A DNA stretch of 64,000 bases from Pseudoscleropodium purum (Eukaryota; Streptophyta; Bryopsida; Hypnales; Brachytheciaceae): the NCBI GenBank assembly GCA_963969395.1, contig OZ017796.1:994501-1058500 (forward strand). Reading direction: 5' to 3'. The position numbers and the translations under genes were made by a program. Shown piece by piece: positions 1 to 12,584 of the stretch (positions are counted from its first letter, which is position 1; each line of letters begins with the position of its first letter). A model generated the notes under the pieces. That model ran no database searches. It saw only the letters and a list, made by a program, of their open reading frames with translations, and was not told the origin of the DNA.

Positions 1-2700
1 AATGGAATTCAATGTTCCTCTTGTCATTGTTTTAGTTAGAGTCAAACTTTTTAGATTAATCACATTCAAGTCGTTGCCTATGATGTAACATGAAATAAGT
101 TTCAAAATGTAAGAAAATCCATACTAAACATTTTTCTTACAAATTTTTGTTGAAGGGATTAAAAAAAATTGAAGGAAGAAAGAATAAGATTCATAGAAAG
201 ATATTACCAAGTATTAATCAAAGAAAGAAGATAAATCTATTCTATATCACTACTCATAACATAAAATTCAATGGTACTAGAAAATTGAAAAACTTATTTA
301 AAAAATTAATTTCAACTAAAGAGAAAATGTTTAATAGCTTGAGATTTTAGTTGAGGCATATTGTTTAAAATACTCAATACAGATTGTTCACCATCATGGT
401 GAAAGAAAAAACAAATCTACCAATATTGTCCATCATAGAAATATGGTTTCTTCTTATGAGGTAATGATATGATTGCAAAAATAATTATTATGCCACCAAG
501 CATTTATACAATCAAGACTACTAACAATGAAAAATTAGAATAGAATATAATTATGAATTTGACCTAATAGATAGGTGATTAAAAAAACACTAATTTAAGT
601 CTTCTCTAATACAAATGATTAAATTCAAGTTGCCATATGAATTGACACTTTTTAATCAATGTTGTTTGCTATATGAAGTTCTCCATCCATTGATTAATTT
701 TCTTTCCTTTATAGTGGCAAATGAATTGACTTGGGTTGCACCTATTGGTATCTCCTAAAAATTATTGGTGGCAAATATTCTATCTAAAATAAGGCCATCT
801 TTGTCTTTTCGTGAAACAATTAGTGAAATTAAATTTAGCAAATAAGACGAAATAATGAAAAAAAATAGAAGAGCAATAGAACCATCTAAATTAAATCTAT
901 TCCTAAGAAAATTGTGTTGATCTAATATGCTATAGCTTAAAAAAAGTGGAAGATCAACAGAACCTTCTAAATAAACCTTACCCCTAAACAAACTATGTTG
1001 ATCCAAGATGTTATTGCTTAATGACATGATTGCCAACTAATGAGCAAACAACACTTTTTTGCTATGCCTATTCTTTGGTTAACTACTCATGGTGTGCTTC
1101 ATGTATAATGGAAAATATTATTGGAGATTATGGGTGGCCTATGGACTTTAAATTTATTGTGGTAACAACTTACAAATTGTCCCTATGGAATTTAACTGAC
1201 AAATTCTTCTAAATTCTTTTATAAAGATAAGAGTGTTGTGAAGCTTTCAACAAAAATTCTTCCTTTAAGCACTTTAATAATTTAGGTATATATTAAATCT
1301 AGGGTGAATGTAAGAAACACCTTGTGGTTTTGTTGCATTGGCTACAATACTCATGATTTTTTCAGTAGTACTATAAAATTTGAAAAAAAATTTGAAAAAA
1401 ATTTAAAAAATATGTTTCATGTATAAACCTTTGAGGAGAAGGTACCTTACAAAGGAAACACACAGAAATTTTTTTTGAAGTAGGAAAACTAGAAAAGTGC
1501 AAAATATCATGAAAATAGGTACTTTGACGTTTTAATTTGCAAAAAATAGGGAAGACAATTTTTAAAGAAACTAAAAATTGTCCATTTGAAAAGACTTTAT
1601 GATAAAAATAGATTTTACTAAATAAATAACCTTGAAACCATTTTCATTGTTCAAAATTGCGTCCGCAAAGGAGCCATGTTTGCATAAATGTAGAGGACAT
1701 AAAATAATATTTTTTTAAGTTTTTTTTGGTGAGCACATGCACCTCTAGTGTAGGAATAGAGCCCAAAAATTTCAGCTTTAAATCATTAATTTTGGGTAGT
1801 CCCTAATACTAAAAACCCCTAAATCACAAAGTGTGACAAATTAGCTAAATTTAAATTTAAATATAAAATGATTTTTGAATTTTTTTGAAAAATAATTTCT
1901 TTAATTATTGTTTAAATTCTAATCTTCACAAAAAATTTCAAGTACATTGACTTCAATTTGCAAAAGATATGGCCAATCACAATTTAGAAATTGCAAGTGT
2001 GACACAAAATAGTACTAGTGTTTCTTGCATTCACTCTCTATTCCATTTCTAAGGGTTAATGTTTATCATATATTCATACAGAGCCACCATTCATGAGTCC
2101 TTTTGTCCATTTGAACATGTAGAGTGCAAAAATAGGGTTGATGTGAAGAAAACTAAATTTAATGATATAAATTGCACATTTGGTTCAATTTTGCTCATTT
2201 TTTTTTGAGCTTTTTTGGATATGGCAATGGCAAGCTACAACTCTACAAGGGAGTATTTTTGGAGAACAACCTATTTGTGCATTGTGAGCACATTAGTGGA
2301 TAATGAGAGAAAATTCAGTTTTGAAACCATTTAAAAAAAAAGTTTAAGGTGTTATTATTACAATATTCAGAAGACAATTTTTTTTAATTTATTCATATAT
2401 AAATCAAAGGTAGGAGTATTATTTTCTTGAAATAAATAAATTGTCTTGAAACTGCAAAATTTTGAAACCTTTCGTCCTTTCCTTTGATAATAATTTGATC
2501 AAATAATCACAATACTTTGGTGGTAAACAAGGCAAACTGCAGGTGCTACCATCCATTCATGTTAGAGGTAGTTGAAAGATGAATTCTTATCAGTGAATGA
2601 ATGTGTTATGAAAACATAAACTAATGATAAAAAAAAATGACATGTCAAATTCACAAACCTGTAATGACTGAACAATTGAATGATTCTTGCACTAGATGAG
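1..2700. other. AT-rich intergenic DNA, no gene seen
   Basis: Very AT-rich sequence with many A and T runs. Open frames are short and show neither domain signatures nor GC-rich codon use like that of the real genes in this window. Several phrases (loss of function of C/G, long A/T tracts, degenerate direct repeats) fit decayed transposable-element DNA, but I could not assign a family. No tRNA box B, snRNA core or CpG-rich promoter was recognised. Confidence 0.6.
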
Positions 2701-2811
2701 TATAAAATGTGTGGAAGAAATTTCACCAGCCATATTAAATTTGACCACTAAAAATAATACTCAACGCTTGAGTGTAGGGTAACCTTAGTTTTCTCTCCAA
2801 AATTCCACACC

Positions 2812-3270
2812 ATGGCGGCGGAGTTTGAGAGCAGTAAATCCTCGATCTCCAATAAACTAAAACCCTAAACCCTGAGCTGACTCCAACTAAAGCCATCCAC
2901 AAAGCAGCAGCATATCTTCTGACAGGCCCTTTGTCCCGTTGCACAATTTTAGCTAGAACACGTTAGAATCGACCCTCAAGAAGTCCACATTTGCCTCTGT
3001 CGTGCAACTGATTGCTGTAGAGGCATCTCTACTGCAAATTGTTGCAACCGAATATACCATGCCAGCACCTCTGAGTGTTACAATTCAAGCTTTTGAAACA
3101 GAATTTGAAATTAATTCAGTCTCCCAGCTGTAAACGTTTACGTCCTCTACAACTTCACCGGCTTTGATCAAATTGATCCCAAGCTGTCGCGCTTCCTTGA
3201 CATCCTCCTCAGGATATATAATGAGTTAATGACAGTGAGTTGGATAACATCACAGGAACAGGTGAAGAAC
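2812..3270 (+). pseudogene. unidentified coding-like stretch, interrupted
   Basis: A well-placed ATG (ACCATGGCGGCGGAG) at 2812 opens a frame that stops after 18 codons. Downstream, two long helical-looking frames can be read on the plus strand: about 2952-3132 and, shifted, about 3127-3261, the latter containing NFTGFDQIDPKLSRFLDILL. The first runs into a TAA exactly where the second begins, so they join only by a frameshift or an unseen intron. I do not recognise the family. A telomere-like AAACCCTAAACCCT motif lies at 2859-2872. It could be a decayed gene, or a multi-exon gene I have not resolved. Confidence 0.22.
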
Positions 3271-4364
3271 CCACGGTCTAGGGTTTTTATTAACCATGAA
3301 CTCGTGAGAACTGAATCAACAACTTACAGCGAGCCAAATTTTACATCACTAGAATCCGTGAAGAACATTGCACGTCTGTGTCAAAACGACGAAAAACAAT
3401 TTAAACAAAAGAAAATCCCACTCTTGAAAATTAAATTAAGACTACATACAAACCCATGAATCTCCACCCGATGCAGAGAGATATTGGTTGACGAGAGGAG
3501 GAAGTGAAACGTAACGGACCTCCCTTCATGCACTAAATTAAGCCTCAATGTCGATCAATTGCGATACGCTTGGCGGCTGTCGAGAATCAATGAAGCATTC
3601 GGCGAGGGGCGACAGCACCATCGTGGAGATGAATGGCATGAAGTTGAGAGATCAGAGGTCGAGCACTGGTGGAACCTATTGCAAGTGAAACAGGGTGAGT
3701 ATGGTGGAATTGCGAAGTGGAAATGAGAGAATTAACTTAGAGGCAGTTTGAGGAGGCAAAGTTTTCACGGCAAATGGAGTTTATGCTCTTCACGCACTCG
3801 AAGTGGAAGACAGTGGAGAAGGAAGGGGAATTCTGGGTTTTGGCTTCACGTACAAGATCGATGCACATAACATCTGATAGTATCTGTCAACCAAAGAACT
3901 AGAGCAGCAGATCTCAGTGTCAAGATCAAGAATCCAGAATATTAAGGTCATGCACTCATTCAAGCTCATCAAACAAGAAAACCCCCCTCAAATTCCAGTC
4001 ATTTGCATGACAAAGCAATTGAAGGACATATTAGATCAGAAATCAGAGGTTTGGTCAGGTAAGCACACCCTGAAATTTATTAAACTCTCAAATTCAATCC
4101 ATTACAAATGGCTGCCAGGTCACAAGAAAGCACCACCCACCTTATCAATTACAACAATTCTATTGCATCTCTAAGAGAGCGCGGACTGATTGACCCAGGT
4201 TTTATTGATCCACAAACTGACATATATGCAGCACGTGAAAATTATTCATATGGGGAAGTGCACCCAATGTCTGCGACTGTCTAGATTACTGTCTAGACTT
4301 AATATAGCGCCGCGCGCCATGCATGGGCCTCTCGTAACATGCATGCATGGCTACGCGATTGGAT

Positions 4365-4729
4365 TTAGTATTCCTTGGCGCAAGTTCCGGCTGCGCAGTC
4401 GCAGTTGCCGCACTTGCCTCCATTCTCCTTTGCGCAGGTTCCTGCCACGTACCACAATGTATATCAATCATCAGTAGCAACTGCCATTCTTTTTATTGCT
4501 AAGAACAATTTCATCAACATGCCAAAGTTTTAGTAAATTATGCTGATTGAGAAACAGATAGACATTTTAGAAATCCCAGATTATGATATATGCAGTTAAC
4601 TTAGATCGATCGCTTTGTAAATTAAATACCCGCAGCGCAATCACAGTTGCCGCACTTGCCACCATTCTCCTTGGCGCAGGTTCCTGCGGCGCAGTCGCAG
4701 TTGCCGCACTTTCCAGTGTCCTTGGCCAT
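4365..4729 (-). CDS. metallothionein-like protein A (58 aa, two exons)
   Basis: Small cytosolic cysteine-rich metal-binding protein. Exon 1 is 4630-4729 and exon 2 is 4365-4441, with a 188-nt GT-AG intron (4442-4629) that splits a Gly codon. The 58-residue product starts MAKDTGK, then has two complete 18-residue modules CGNCDCAAGTCAKENGGK and a shorter third module ending AKEY. Each module has four Cys in the order CxxCxC...C, so 12 Cys in all, with no aromatic residue except the final Tyr. This Cys density and clustering is the hallmark of metallothioneins, which buffer Zn/Cu and bind Cd; the modular repeat is unlike the usual angiosperm types 1-3 with a long spacer. A 5'UTR intron acceptor seems to lie at 4761, and a TATATATTTT box on the minus strand at 5301-5310 could be its promoter. 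Paralogue of the gene at 12044-12584. Confidence 0.82.
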
Positions 4730-5300
4730 TGTTGCGAGGTTGTCAAGCTAGTGTCTGAAACTGCACGTACGTGAACAGGGAAAACAAGTCTTTCTTAATG
4801 ACGAACTTCTCATAACGATCGAATTCGTCACTTCTCTGGACACCACTGGCCAGCAATGAATCGGAATGGAATGAAGATCAGAAAACTTTAATTTTCGAAG
4901 AGTATCTGGCAAATCGGTCACCATCAATGTATCTATACGTTCCAATTTTACTTGAACAGAGTTCTCTGCACTATTACATGCAACAATGAAAGTTGTGTTG
5001 ATTCTGGTACGTGTCGTTTGATTCAATATGTGCGTTGAAATGTCACGCTTCAACGCGCCATCGTTAATTGTGACAGAGCACAAAGCTGTAAAATTTAGAA
5101 GAGGTATAGATCTGAGGACTCAGTTGGGCGATCGCAAAAGTGCCAATTTCTTGGAATTTCCACATTTTAACAAACACAACGATATGACCATACCTCAAGA
5201 TAAGCAGAATAGCACCGATCGATCAGATGATCTGCAAAAGATACAAGTGAGAGTCTACACGTCAGAACCCGTTACAAACGCGTGAATTATAGAACTGAGA

Positions 5301-5310
5301 AAAATATATA
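5301..5310 (-). promoter_or_regulatory. possible TATA box for metallothionein A
   Basis: TATATATTTT on the minus strand, about 570 bp upstream of the metallothionein A start. The distance would be spanned by a 5'UTR exon and a 5'UTR intron whose acceptor (GTACGTGCAG) is visible at 4761. Inference from motif and spacing only. Confidence 0.3.
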
Positions 5311-5333
5311 GCAGCAGCAGCAGCAGCAGCAGA
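5311..5333. repeat. GCA trinucleotide microsatellite
   Basis: About seven and a half uninterrupted GCA units lie directly beside the putative TATA box of metallothionein A. It is non-coding as far as I can see and is likely polymorphic. Confidence 0.85.
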
Positions 5334-5486
5334 AAGCATCTTGACATGCCCTCTCCAACGCAAGCATGAACATTACAAAACTAATATTTTTTGCCAAAAT
5401 AAAAAAAATACACTTAAAAACTAAGTACAATATATACGCAGTCCAAGGGGTTTCATAAAAGCGAAACACACTCGCTAGACAGTCTG

Positions 5487-5494
5487 TATAAAAG
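5487..5494 (+). promoter_or_regulatory. TATA box (plus strand) upstream of small ORF
   Basis: TATAAAAG, a canonical plant TATA box, 59 bp before the ATG at 5553. With a transcription start 25-35 bp downstream it would give a short 5' leader of about 30-40 nt. It points away from metallothionein A, so the 5.3-5.5 kb interval may work as a bidirectional promoter. Confidence 0.45.
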
Positions 5495-5552
5495 AACTCT
5501 CGTGTCCCTCAAGTGTCGTAAACTGACGGGACCAACACTGTAACCGGCTCCA

Positions 5553-5711
5553 ATGAAGAGGAGTCGATCAGCTATGGCGCTCTATCCTGTCCAGAAGAGA
5601 CGAAGCATCATTGTAGACAAAATTAATTGGGAAGAAGAGCTGGAGACGACGGAGCGACCAGAAATTGCACCACTGAAAGTAAGGCGAATGGAAGACAGTC
5701 CGATCGAATGA
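5553..5711 (+). CDS. small hypothetical protein (52 codons) behind a TATA box
   Basis: The frame starts MKRSRSAMALYPVQKRR, has a charged middle (DKINWEEELETTE) and ends RRMEDSPIE. It is short, but it sits behind a canonical TATA box, begins in a reasonable context (TCCAATGAA), and has balanced codon use unlike the AT-rich surroundings. An alternative is that the frame is only exon 1: a GTAAGG donor at 5679 follows codon 42, but I did not find a convincing second exon. The basic N-terminus with RSRS/KRR clusters could be nuclear-targeting; this is inference. No family recognised. Confidence 0.35.
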   Translation: MKRSRSAMALYPVQKRRSIIVDKINWEEELETTERPEIAPLKVRRMEDSPIE

Positions 5712-5799
5712 TGCTCCAGACTTCCACTTGCTTTGCATTTTATACATGGATGTGGCCAGACTTGGACTGGGTCTCTGACTAGCTGCATCGATCTACGTT

Positions 5800-7401
5800 T
5801 CTCACTTATTTGCCAACCGGCACAAATTGCGCATTAATTTGTGTGGGGTAGGACGGGCATCAGGACCTAAAACAAGGTAGCGTACTGTCTACACAACTCT
5901 ATCTTAGGTGATTCACCATGGGCACGTCAGTACGTTACTGTAAGTTAAGTTCTCCCTTGCACAACGACAGTGCCGTGAGGCCGGTGAGCTTAATTAATTG
6001 ATGCCTGTCTCTCTAGAATTGAAACCTATATAGCTATGGTCGGTCATGGTATATCTTATGCTAAGACTTTTAGGATCCTGTACTGTCTCTGTTGGAAACA
6101 GTGACTCATCAAGCTCTGGCAATAACTTACACTTTGTTGACCTTCAATTAAGTTAGTGCTTAAGAAGTTGGTGGAAGTACAGAATTTTTGGCAAAATTGG
6201 TTGATTGACCACTGCTTTTGAGATGGAATCATGGATCATGGATCGGATGGGGTTGTCCGCTACCTCTTCAATAGCCAGGGTTTGCACAATGCGTCAATGA
6301 CCTCCTGGGCACTCATTGAGGGATTTCGTAAGAAATCGTCTGACGTTGAATTTATATTTACTGCTAATGCAATTCAATCTCAAGACAGTTTGGCTAGCTC
6401 TTGTGGACAGGTGCTTTAATGTGATCTCTCTCGAGCTAGTACTGAACTAGCCTACGTTACTGAACTCTCAGTGGAAGCACACTCCAACGTACATGAATGG
6501 TTAAATAATGCCAACTTCATGATTTCATCATATTGGCATAATTTCATGACGTCGGCACTTTCAATATCTGGTGCCTTGAAACCTAAATCTGCAGTAGATT
6601 ACTACCTAGGCCGAATTTTTTTTAAACCTTGAGAGTCAGAGTTCTGAATCTCTGAATCATGTCAAATTTAACAAAATGGACATCGAATGCTTCAAATGAC
6701 GTAAGTATATATTATCCTCTACATGGCGAATTTTATTAAAATGACATATGAAATCCGCCACTTTTCAGAACAGTTGGTTTGAAGATCTAGGACGGGTATA
6801 GATGTAAAACCATTAAAGTTCTAGGATGCTGCCATTTTAATGAAATTCGCCTTTGTACTTATATTATGAACAAAGTAGTGGCCATTGAGGCCAAGTTGTG
6901 AGCCAATATCGTTTACAATTGAGATGCTCACTGTGGGAGGTAATCCATTTCTGGTCAACACCCCATTTTGGCAATGAGTAGACTATTCTCTTTCCATGCA
7001 CAAGAAATGAACAACAATTAATTATGGCACAATTCTCAACACAAATGTGGCACATTATGATTGGCAAATAAGACTCTCAATATTGCAACCAGCCCTTAGT
7101 TAGAAAGAGGAAGGTCTATATCACCATTATGGGAGAAAGTTCATCTTTGCTTGAAAAATTCATAGTAATTCTATATTGCAAAAAAAATTAGAAAATCATG
7201 TAAACCTTCTACTACCTATTGCTAAACATGAGAAAATTTATCCTATGAAGAAACCATTAGAAGAGTTTTGGGGGGTCCAAAAGCCTGTTTCGGGCCTGTT
7301 CTCCCGTAGCTGTTCCCCGCAGCGAGGGGAACGACCTGCTCTCAGAATTTTTTTTTCATAAAAAATTTTTAAAAATAAAAAAATATAGTCTCCAAATGCA
7401 A

Positions 7402-7432
<31 letters not shown>

Positions 7433-10400
7433 TTGTCAATGACGTGGCAGGGTCTCGACCACTTCAAACCGCTATGCCGAACCTATTTCTTGCGTTCGCA
7501 AGCTGTGATAACTCGCAGACATCCAAAGGCCCCAAAAATCTTCTAATGCCACCGTGCAGATACCAAAAACTTCTAAAGTGGTCAAAAATAGGTTGCCTCC
7601 CTTAGTTGTGAAGCAATGAGAGAGGTAGCAACTCAATTACAAATTAAATTGGCTCATAATATGACCATAACTGTTTGTAACCAACCAACAATAAGAATTG
7701 AGAAACGCAGTAATTAATCATGCTAATCCAAGCAAGAATTGTATAGTTATCTTGTATGAATTCTTCACCACCTAAATCCCATTATATATTTCATGAAGAA
7801 CAAGGATTATAGTCCAAGGTATGCAATTCTTATATAGTGAGCTTGTACCTTTAGGCCAATTTCAACATTTTTATGTACCTTAATGATATATTTAGTATTC
7901 ACAAAGATTCTAGGGTAAGATATTGGATAAAGAATGTATACACTTAGAATATCCTATCCATCAAATGACTCACTAGCCAATGTGGAAAAGAGGGAGTAAT
8001 ATTTCTAATCTGGAAAACAAATTTGGAGCTAAAATTTGTAGATTGTGTCTTGTAGTAGATGAGTAGCTATTTTACATAGGTATTCTAAGAAAATTTAAAT
8101 CTATGTTGTATAGAAGCCAACAAATTGAACTTCTTTCTTCATGCATTTTGAAACAATGAAAATTTTATTCTAGTGGTTCTTTAGGTGAATAATCATCTTT
8201 GTAGAGGTTTTATATGTGGACAATTTTTTTATTTTTAAAATTATCTTCCTATTTTATACAAATTAAAGCACCTAAATACCAATTTTCTTGAGATTTTGCA
8301 TTCTTAATTAAATGATCTTCTATTTTGAGAATTATTATATGCTCAATTTTCTTATGATAAAAATTCCTTAAAGATTCTTACATTAGCCATATTTTTTCTA
8401 CTTTAAAATTTTAATTTTAAAGTATTCTAGAAAAAATCATAAGTACTATGAAAACACAACAATATTAATAGGTATATTTTGCAATTGCCCCTTCTTATGC
8501 AAAAATATCAAAATATACTATAATATAGGAACATCCAATTTTATCCACTTGAAATGCATTTAAACAATTTCCTTCCAAATTGGATTAAAAAATCTATTAT
8601 TTTTTGTCCAATAGGTTTTTTAATCTTGAAATCATCCACAACACCAAACATCTTCTCATGCTTTTTAGGGTTAACGTCAACAACATAACACTCATCAGAG
8701 AACCTTAGACAAAGAGCCCACAAGTCTAAGAGCTTAAATGGGAGTTCGAGGTTTAGGGTCAAATTTGAGAATTGAATGTCTTTCATTATAAAATTTCATA
8801 AAAAAATTGAAGAGGTAATCAATTTTCAAATATTTCTATTTTATAATAGAATTTTTTTATCTATTCATTACCATATAAAAAGGTAGAATGTTTGTAACCT
8901 ATTTTGCATTTGAATCTCAATCCATCGACATGTATAAAGGGAATAAAGTTATTTCTAGAACTAGACTTTAAAGATACTAAGATTGATGCATTCAAAAAAC
9001 AATAATTTAAATTGTTTGATCATACTAGTAGAATGAAATTCAACTCCAAATGTGCATGCCATCCAAAACTTTATTAATATTTTTTGCAATTCCTCCAAAA
9101 TTCAATACAACTTTTAAAAATAAATTATATAAAAATCTAATATTTACTAGTTTATTAGAAGGTGGTTCTCTTTAGTTTGTTATTTGACAATATTCTGCTA
9201 TTGTAGAACATTGTATTTGGTTGACATAGTAGAGAGACTAAAAAGGCCACTATCATATTTTTTTTTTCCTCTTTGTTATGAGCACTTCAGATTGGAGATA
9301 ATGCTTGTTTGATTTCATGTTTTTTTGTTGACTTTTATATATACTTTAGACACTTTACGCTTAAGAGCCTAAATACTTAATTTAATCCAACCTTCTCAAA
9401 AGTCAAACCCTTAAATACAATAATAGGCTCTAATTCTACAATAATTAAATATGCTTGCAAAATAAATGAACTTGCAAGATCTCTTTCTTACAACGTCAAA
9501 AGATAAGGTACATTCTTTCAAAAGGAAAATATAAAAATTTAGTATGATATTCGGAATTTGTTGATGGGATTTCTTTACCTCCTTGACAAGTAGGACGCCC
9601 TCTTCCCTCACAATTAGAATAATGCGAGCCTACTATTTTAAAGCCTTATTGGGCAAAAACAAATCACAAAATAACTTAATTCAAACCCTCTATTATAGAA
9701 TATTGGAAAGGAGTTTCCTTTTGGGGGAGAATTTAGAGGGGGTGAAATTAAGTCTATTTAGAATATTGTGAAGAGGTCAAGATTTAAAACTTAGAAAAAT
9801 TACATATGGATATAATAGGGGAAAATCTTTACCCTCATAATATTCTAATGAGAGGGAAGCAAACGTCCCTCAAAATCAATATTGAAGCAACCCAAAAGAT
9901 AAGCTCAAAGAAAAGATCACGTATATTATAAATCAAACAAGTGTGCTTATTTTTATTTATTAAATTCAATGTTCCAACCAATGCTATTTGAAAATAATTC
10001 TCAAATTTCATCCTAGTCATTGGCTTTATTTATCACTAACCATTGATGTGGATTACATTATGTTTGAAAACATTAATCATTCAGAAGAGAAATCAATTAA
10101 TCAAATAAGAAAGAGAAATAAATTCCAACTTTTTTCTATAAGGGTGATGAAAAATGAAAGTTTATTGATTTCATGTTAGACCCAATGCTAAACCTCAAGG
10201 GGTAAGTCAAGCAAGTGATATTAAGACTATTGATCATTCAAAACAATCATGTTCACAAATGAAATTGTTTATTTAGTTCCAACAAAACTTTACTTAATCC
10301 TACAAGGATGGGTCCATGACCATTGGTTTGAAGCTTTACAGTCCATCACTGATTTTTGTGCCATTTTGCATCTAGATATGACTGAAAAATTCTATATTTA

Positions 10401-11370
10401 TTTTTAAAAATGAAGTTGTATGTCTACTACAATTTATAAAATTATCCAAATTTTTTTCGGGAAAATTTGAAATCACTATGAATTTTTAAGAGAAAAAGGA
10501 AGAAAATTTGTATCAAATACAAAATATACTCAAAAAATTTGAAATTTTCACCATAGATTTATATTATAGTAAATAACACTGTGGTATAAACAAAAATTTC
10601 CTTGTCACTCAAATATATGAATATAAACAAACCATGGTTAGAATTCCAAAGTTCATATTGCTATAAATTATTGAAACCTACGAATTTTTCAAAATTTCCA
10701 ATTGTAGTAAAAACTTTACTTGATAAGCTTCATTTTCTTTGTTGGAATCAAATTCAAAAATATCATTATTATGCCTAAATTTCATATCAAGAGTAATTAG
10801 CAAAAATGACCAAAATACACTACAAAGGTGCCCCATGAATTATGCATCTGAGCATCTCCTTCTTTAGAAAAGTCAACAATACAATATTGAGGAAATTAAC
10901 AATACTATTCACTGAAAATGTACCCAAGCAACTTTAAAAGTATAAAAAAATTGGATGAAAAACTTTTTTTTTCCATCCTACCGTCTCAGATGAAGTCATC
11001 GATCGGACAGGACACTTATTAGTGTCCGCGGCGTCCTTCAACTTATGATTTAAAACAGAAGCTAGCTAGCGGCACCAGAGCATTAGACAGTTCAAAATTG
11101 AGGAAACTTAGTTCAAGATATGGTGTTACGTCAAAAAGCAACACAGGATAAGTCTATTTCATGAATTTTACCGAATATTGAATCTGAGCTGCGGAGCTCA
11201 TACATGTATGAAAATTTTCATTCATGACATGTGCAGCAAATCAGTATATTAAAATTAAATGCAAGCATGACGACGCCAGATTAGTGAGTCCGTGTTCCGA
11301 TTCAAGCCATACAGTAACTTCAAAAGGTATTGAAACATATCAATTCATGCACTCCACATAAAATTGAAGA
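5800..11370. other. repeat-derived intergenic DNA
   Basis: No supportable gene. About 6230-6800 is a diverged copy of sequence at about 18380-19100. A short GC-rich patch at 7270-7600 is followed by an AAAAT/AAAATA pentamer-like run at 7401-7433. The remainder is AT-rich with short open frames that I regard as chance. The stretch 10980-11370 becomes less AT-rich as it approaches the metallothionein B locus. Confidence 0.5.
7401..7433. repeat. AAAAT simple-sequence repeat
   Basis: About six tandem AAAAT/AAATA units. Low-complexity sequence with no sign of function. Confidence 0.75.
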
Positions 11371-12043
11371 AGATGCAAAACGTCTCTGAAACTGCAACAT
11401 CAATTCCTCAACCCATCTTGCCAGGTCCCCAGCCATTTCATCGGAGATGTATTCAAGGTGAGTTATAGGCAATTCCTTTCATTTACGTAGTAGACTGGCA
11501 GTAGAAAGAGAGACAGAAAATTCGAACTCAATGATCCGGCCACACGCATACAGAAGACATTGAAGTAGACTATATTAATATAATTATCACTACTGAAGGG
11601 AGAGTTGCCGAAGGCTCCAAGAATCGAATGTCATGTAGTCTGTAATTAAGCAATGGCACAGAGAGAAATCAATGGAGAACGCAATCATTTTATGCACAGA
11701 GAGATGGATCAGAAACTGGGAGATGGGAGTGCTAAGGAAGCACAGTCCCCCTGTTATTGATCGAAATAGTAATCTTCTCAACCCATGGCAATTCTGGCCA
11801 GAAGGGTCAGATTTCAAGCACGGACCCATATATTTCAGTATCACTCCAATTCAGAAGGGTCCGGCTGATTGCTGGGTGTTATTTACTGAAAAACAAACCA
11901 CAGACTATGTATTCATCTTTGTCTTCCACCAACACTATCTCACATGATTCCAAGCACAAGTTTCTACATAGATGGTACACGCTGCGTCTATATATGTCGC
12001 ACACTAGTAACCATACTATACCGTGGAGCCATAGACCCCAGGC

Positions 12044-12584
12044 CTATTCTTTTGCGCAGGTTCCAGCGGCGCAGTCGCAGTTGGCCCCGCACTTGCCATT
12101 CTCGTTTGCGCAAGTTCCTGCCATAACCCACACATGATAAGTTACCACAGGTCTCAAATAATGGCTTAGAACAAGAAGTGCTCACAAGAATAACCAGGAA
12201 AGTAACCAGGAAATTGCAATTGCTGAATCCCACTTAGAGTGATACGTACATGTATATGTATTTTGTGTTCCCCCCCCCCAAAAAAAAATTCAAGTAATTG
12301 AAATTTTAGCCCAAAAATGATATCAGATCGCAGTTTGGACCATTGAAATTCTGTCGTTCTAGGTCTACACGGAAAGGCAAGTGTTTAATTTGTAATCTAA
12401 ATCTGGACCCTATTACTGAATGCTTAAAAGCAGGCTTGGATCTTGAAGTATATTTGTTTGCTGTAGGATTATCAAACATACCTGCGGGGCAGTCACAGTT
12501 GGCACCGCACTTGCCATTCTCATTGGCACAAGTTCCAGCTGGGCAGTCGCAGTTGGCACCGCACTTGCCGTTGTCCAAAGCCAT
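12044..12584 (-). CDS. metallothionein-like protein B (58 aa, two exons)
   Basis: Second copy of the modular metallothionein, same strand and same length (58 residues) as gene A. Exon 1 is 12482-12584 and exon 2 is 12044-12117, with a 364-nt GT-AG intron at the identical position and phase (inside the Gly of the second module). It starts MALDNGK and carries two modules CGANCDCPAGTCANENGK and a third ending CAKE. Relative to gene A, the CGNCDC core is CGANCDC, which moves one Cys by one residue, and Pro replaces Ala after the second cluster. Twelve Cys are retained. A 5'UTR intron acceptor (TTTGCATTTGCAG) ends at 12607, and a TATA box and G-box lie about 0.8-0.9 kb upstream. Metal buffering is known for the family; different metal preference between A and B is inference. 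Confidence 0.82.
12270..12288. repeat. C10/A9 homopolymer junction in metallothionein B intron
   Basis: A run of ten C followed by a run of A inside the intron of metallothionein B. Likely slippage-prone and a possible sequencing-length error site. Confidence 0.8.

Noticed and set aside
11672..11947. 91-codon plus-strand frame downstream of metallothionein B
   Set aside because: No domain, lies in the likely 3' flank of the minus-strand metallothionein gene, and overlaps equally long frames on both strands.
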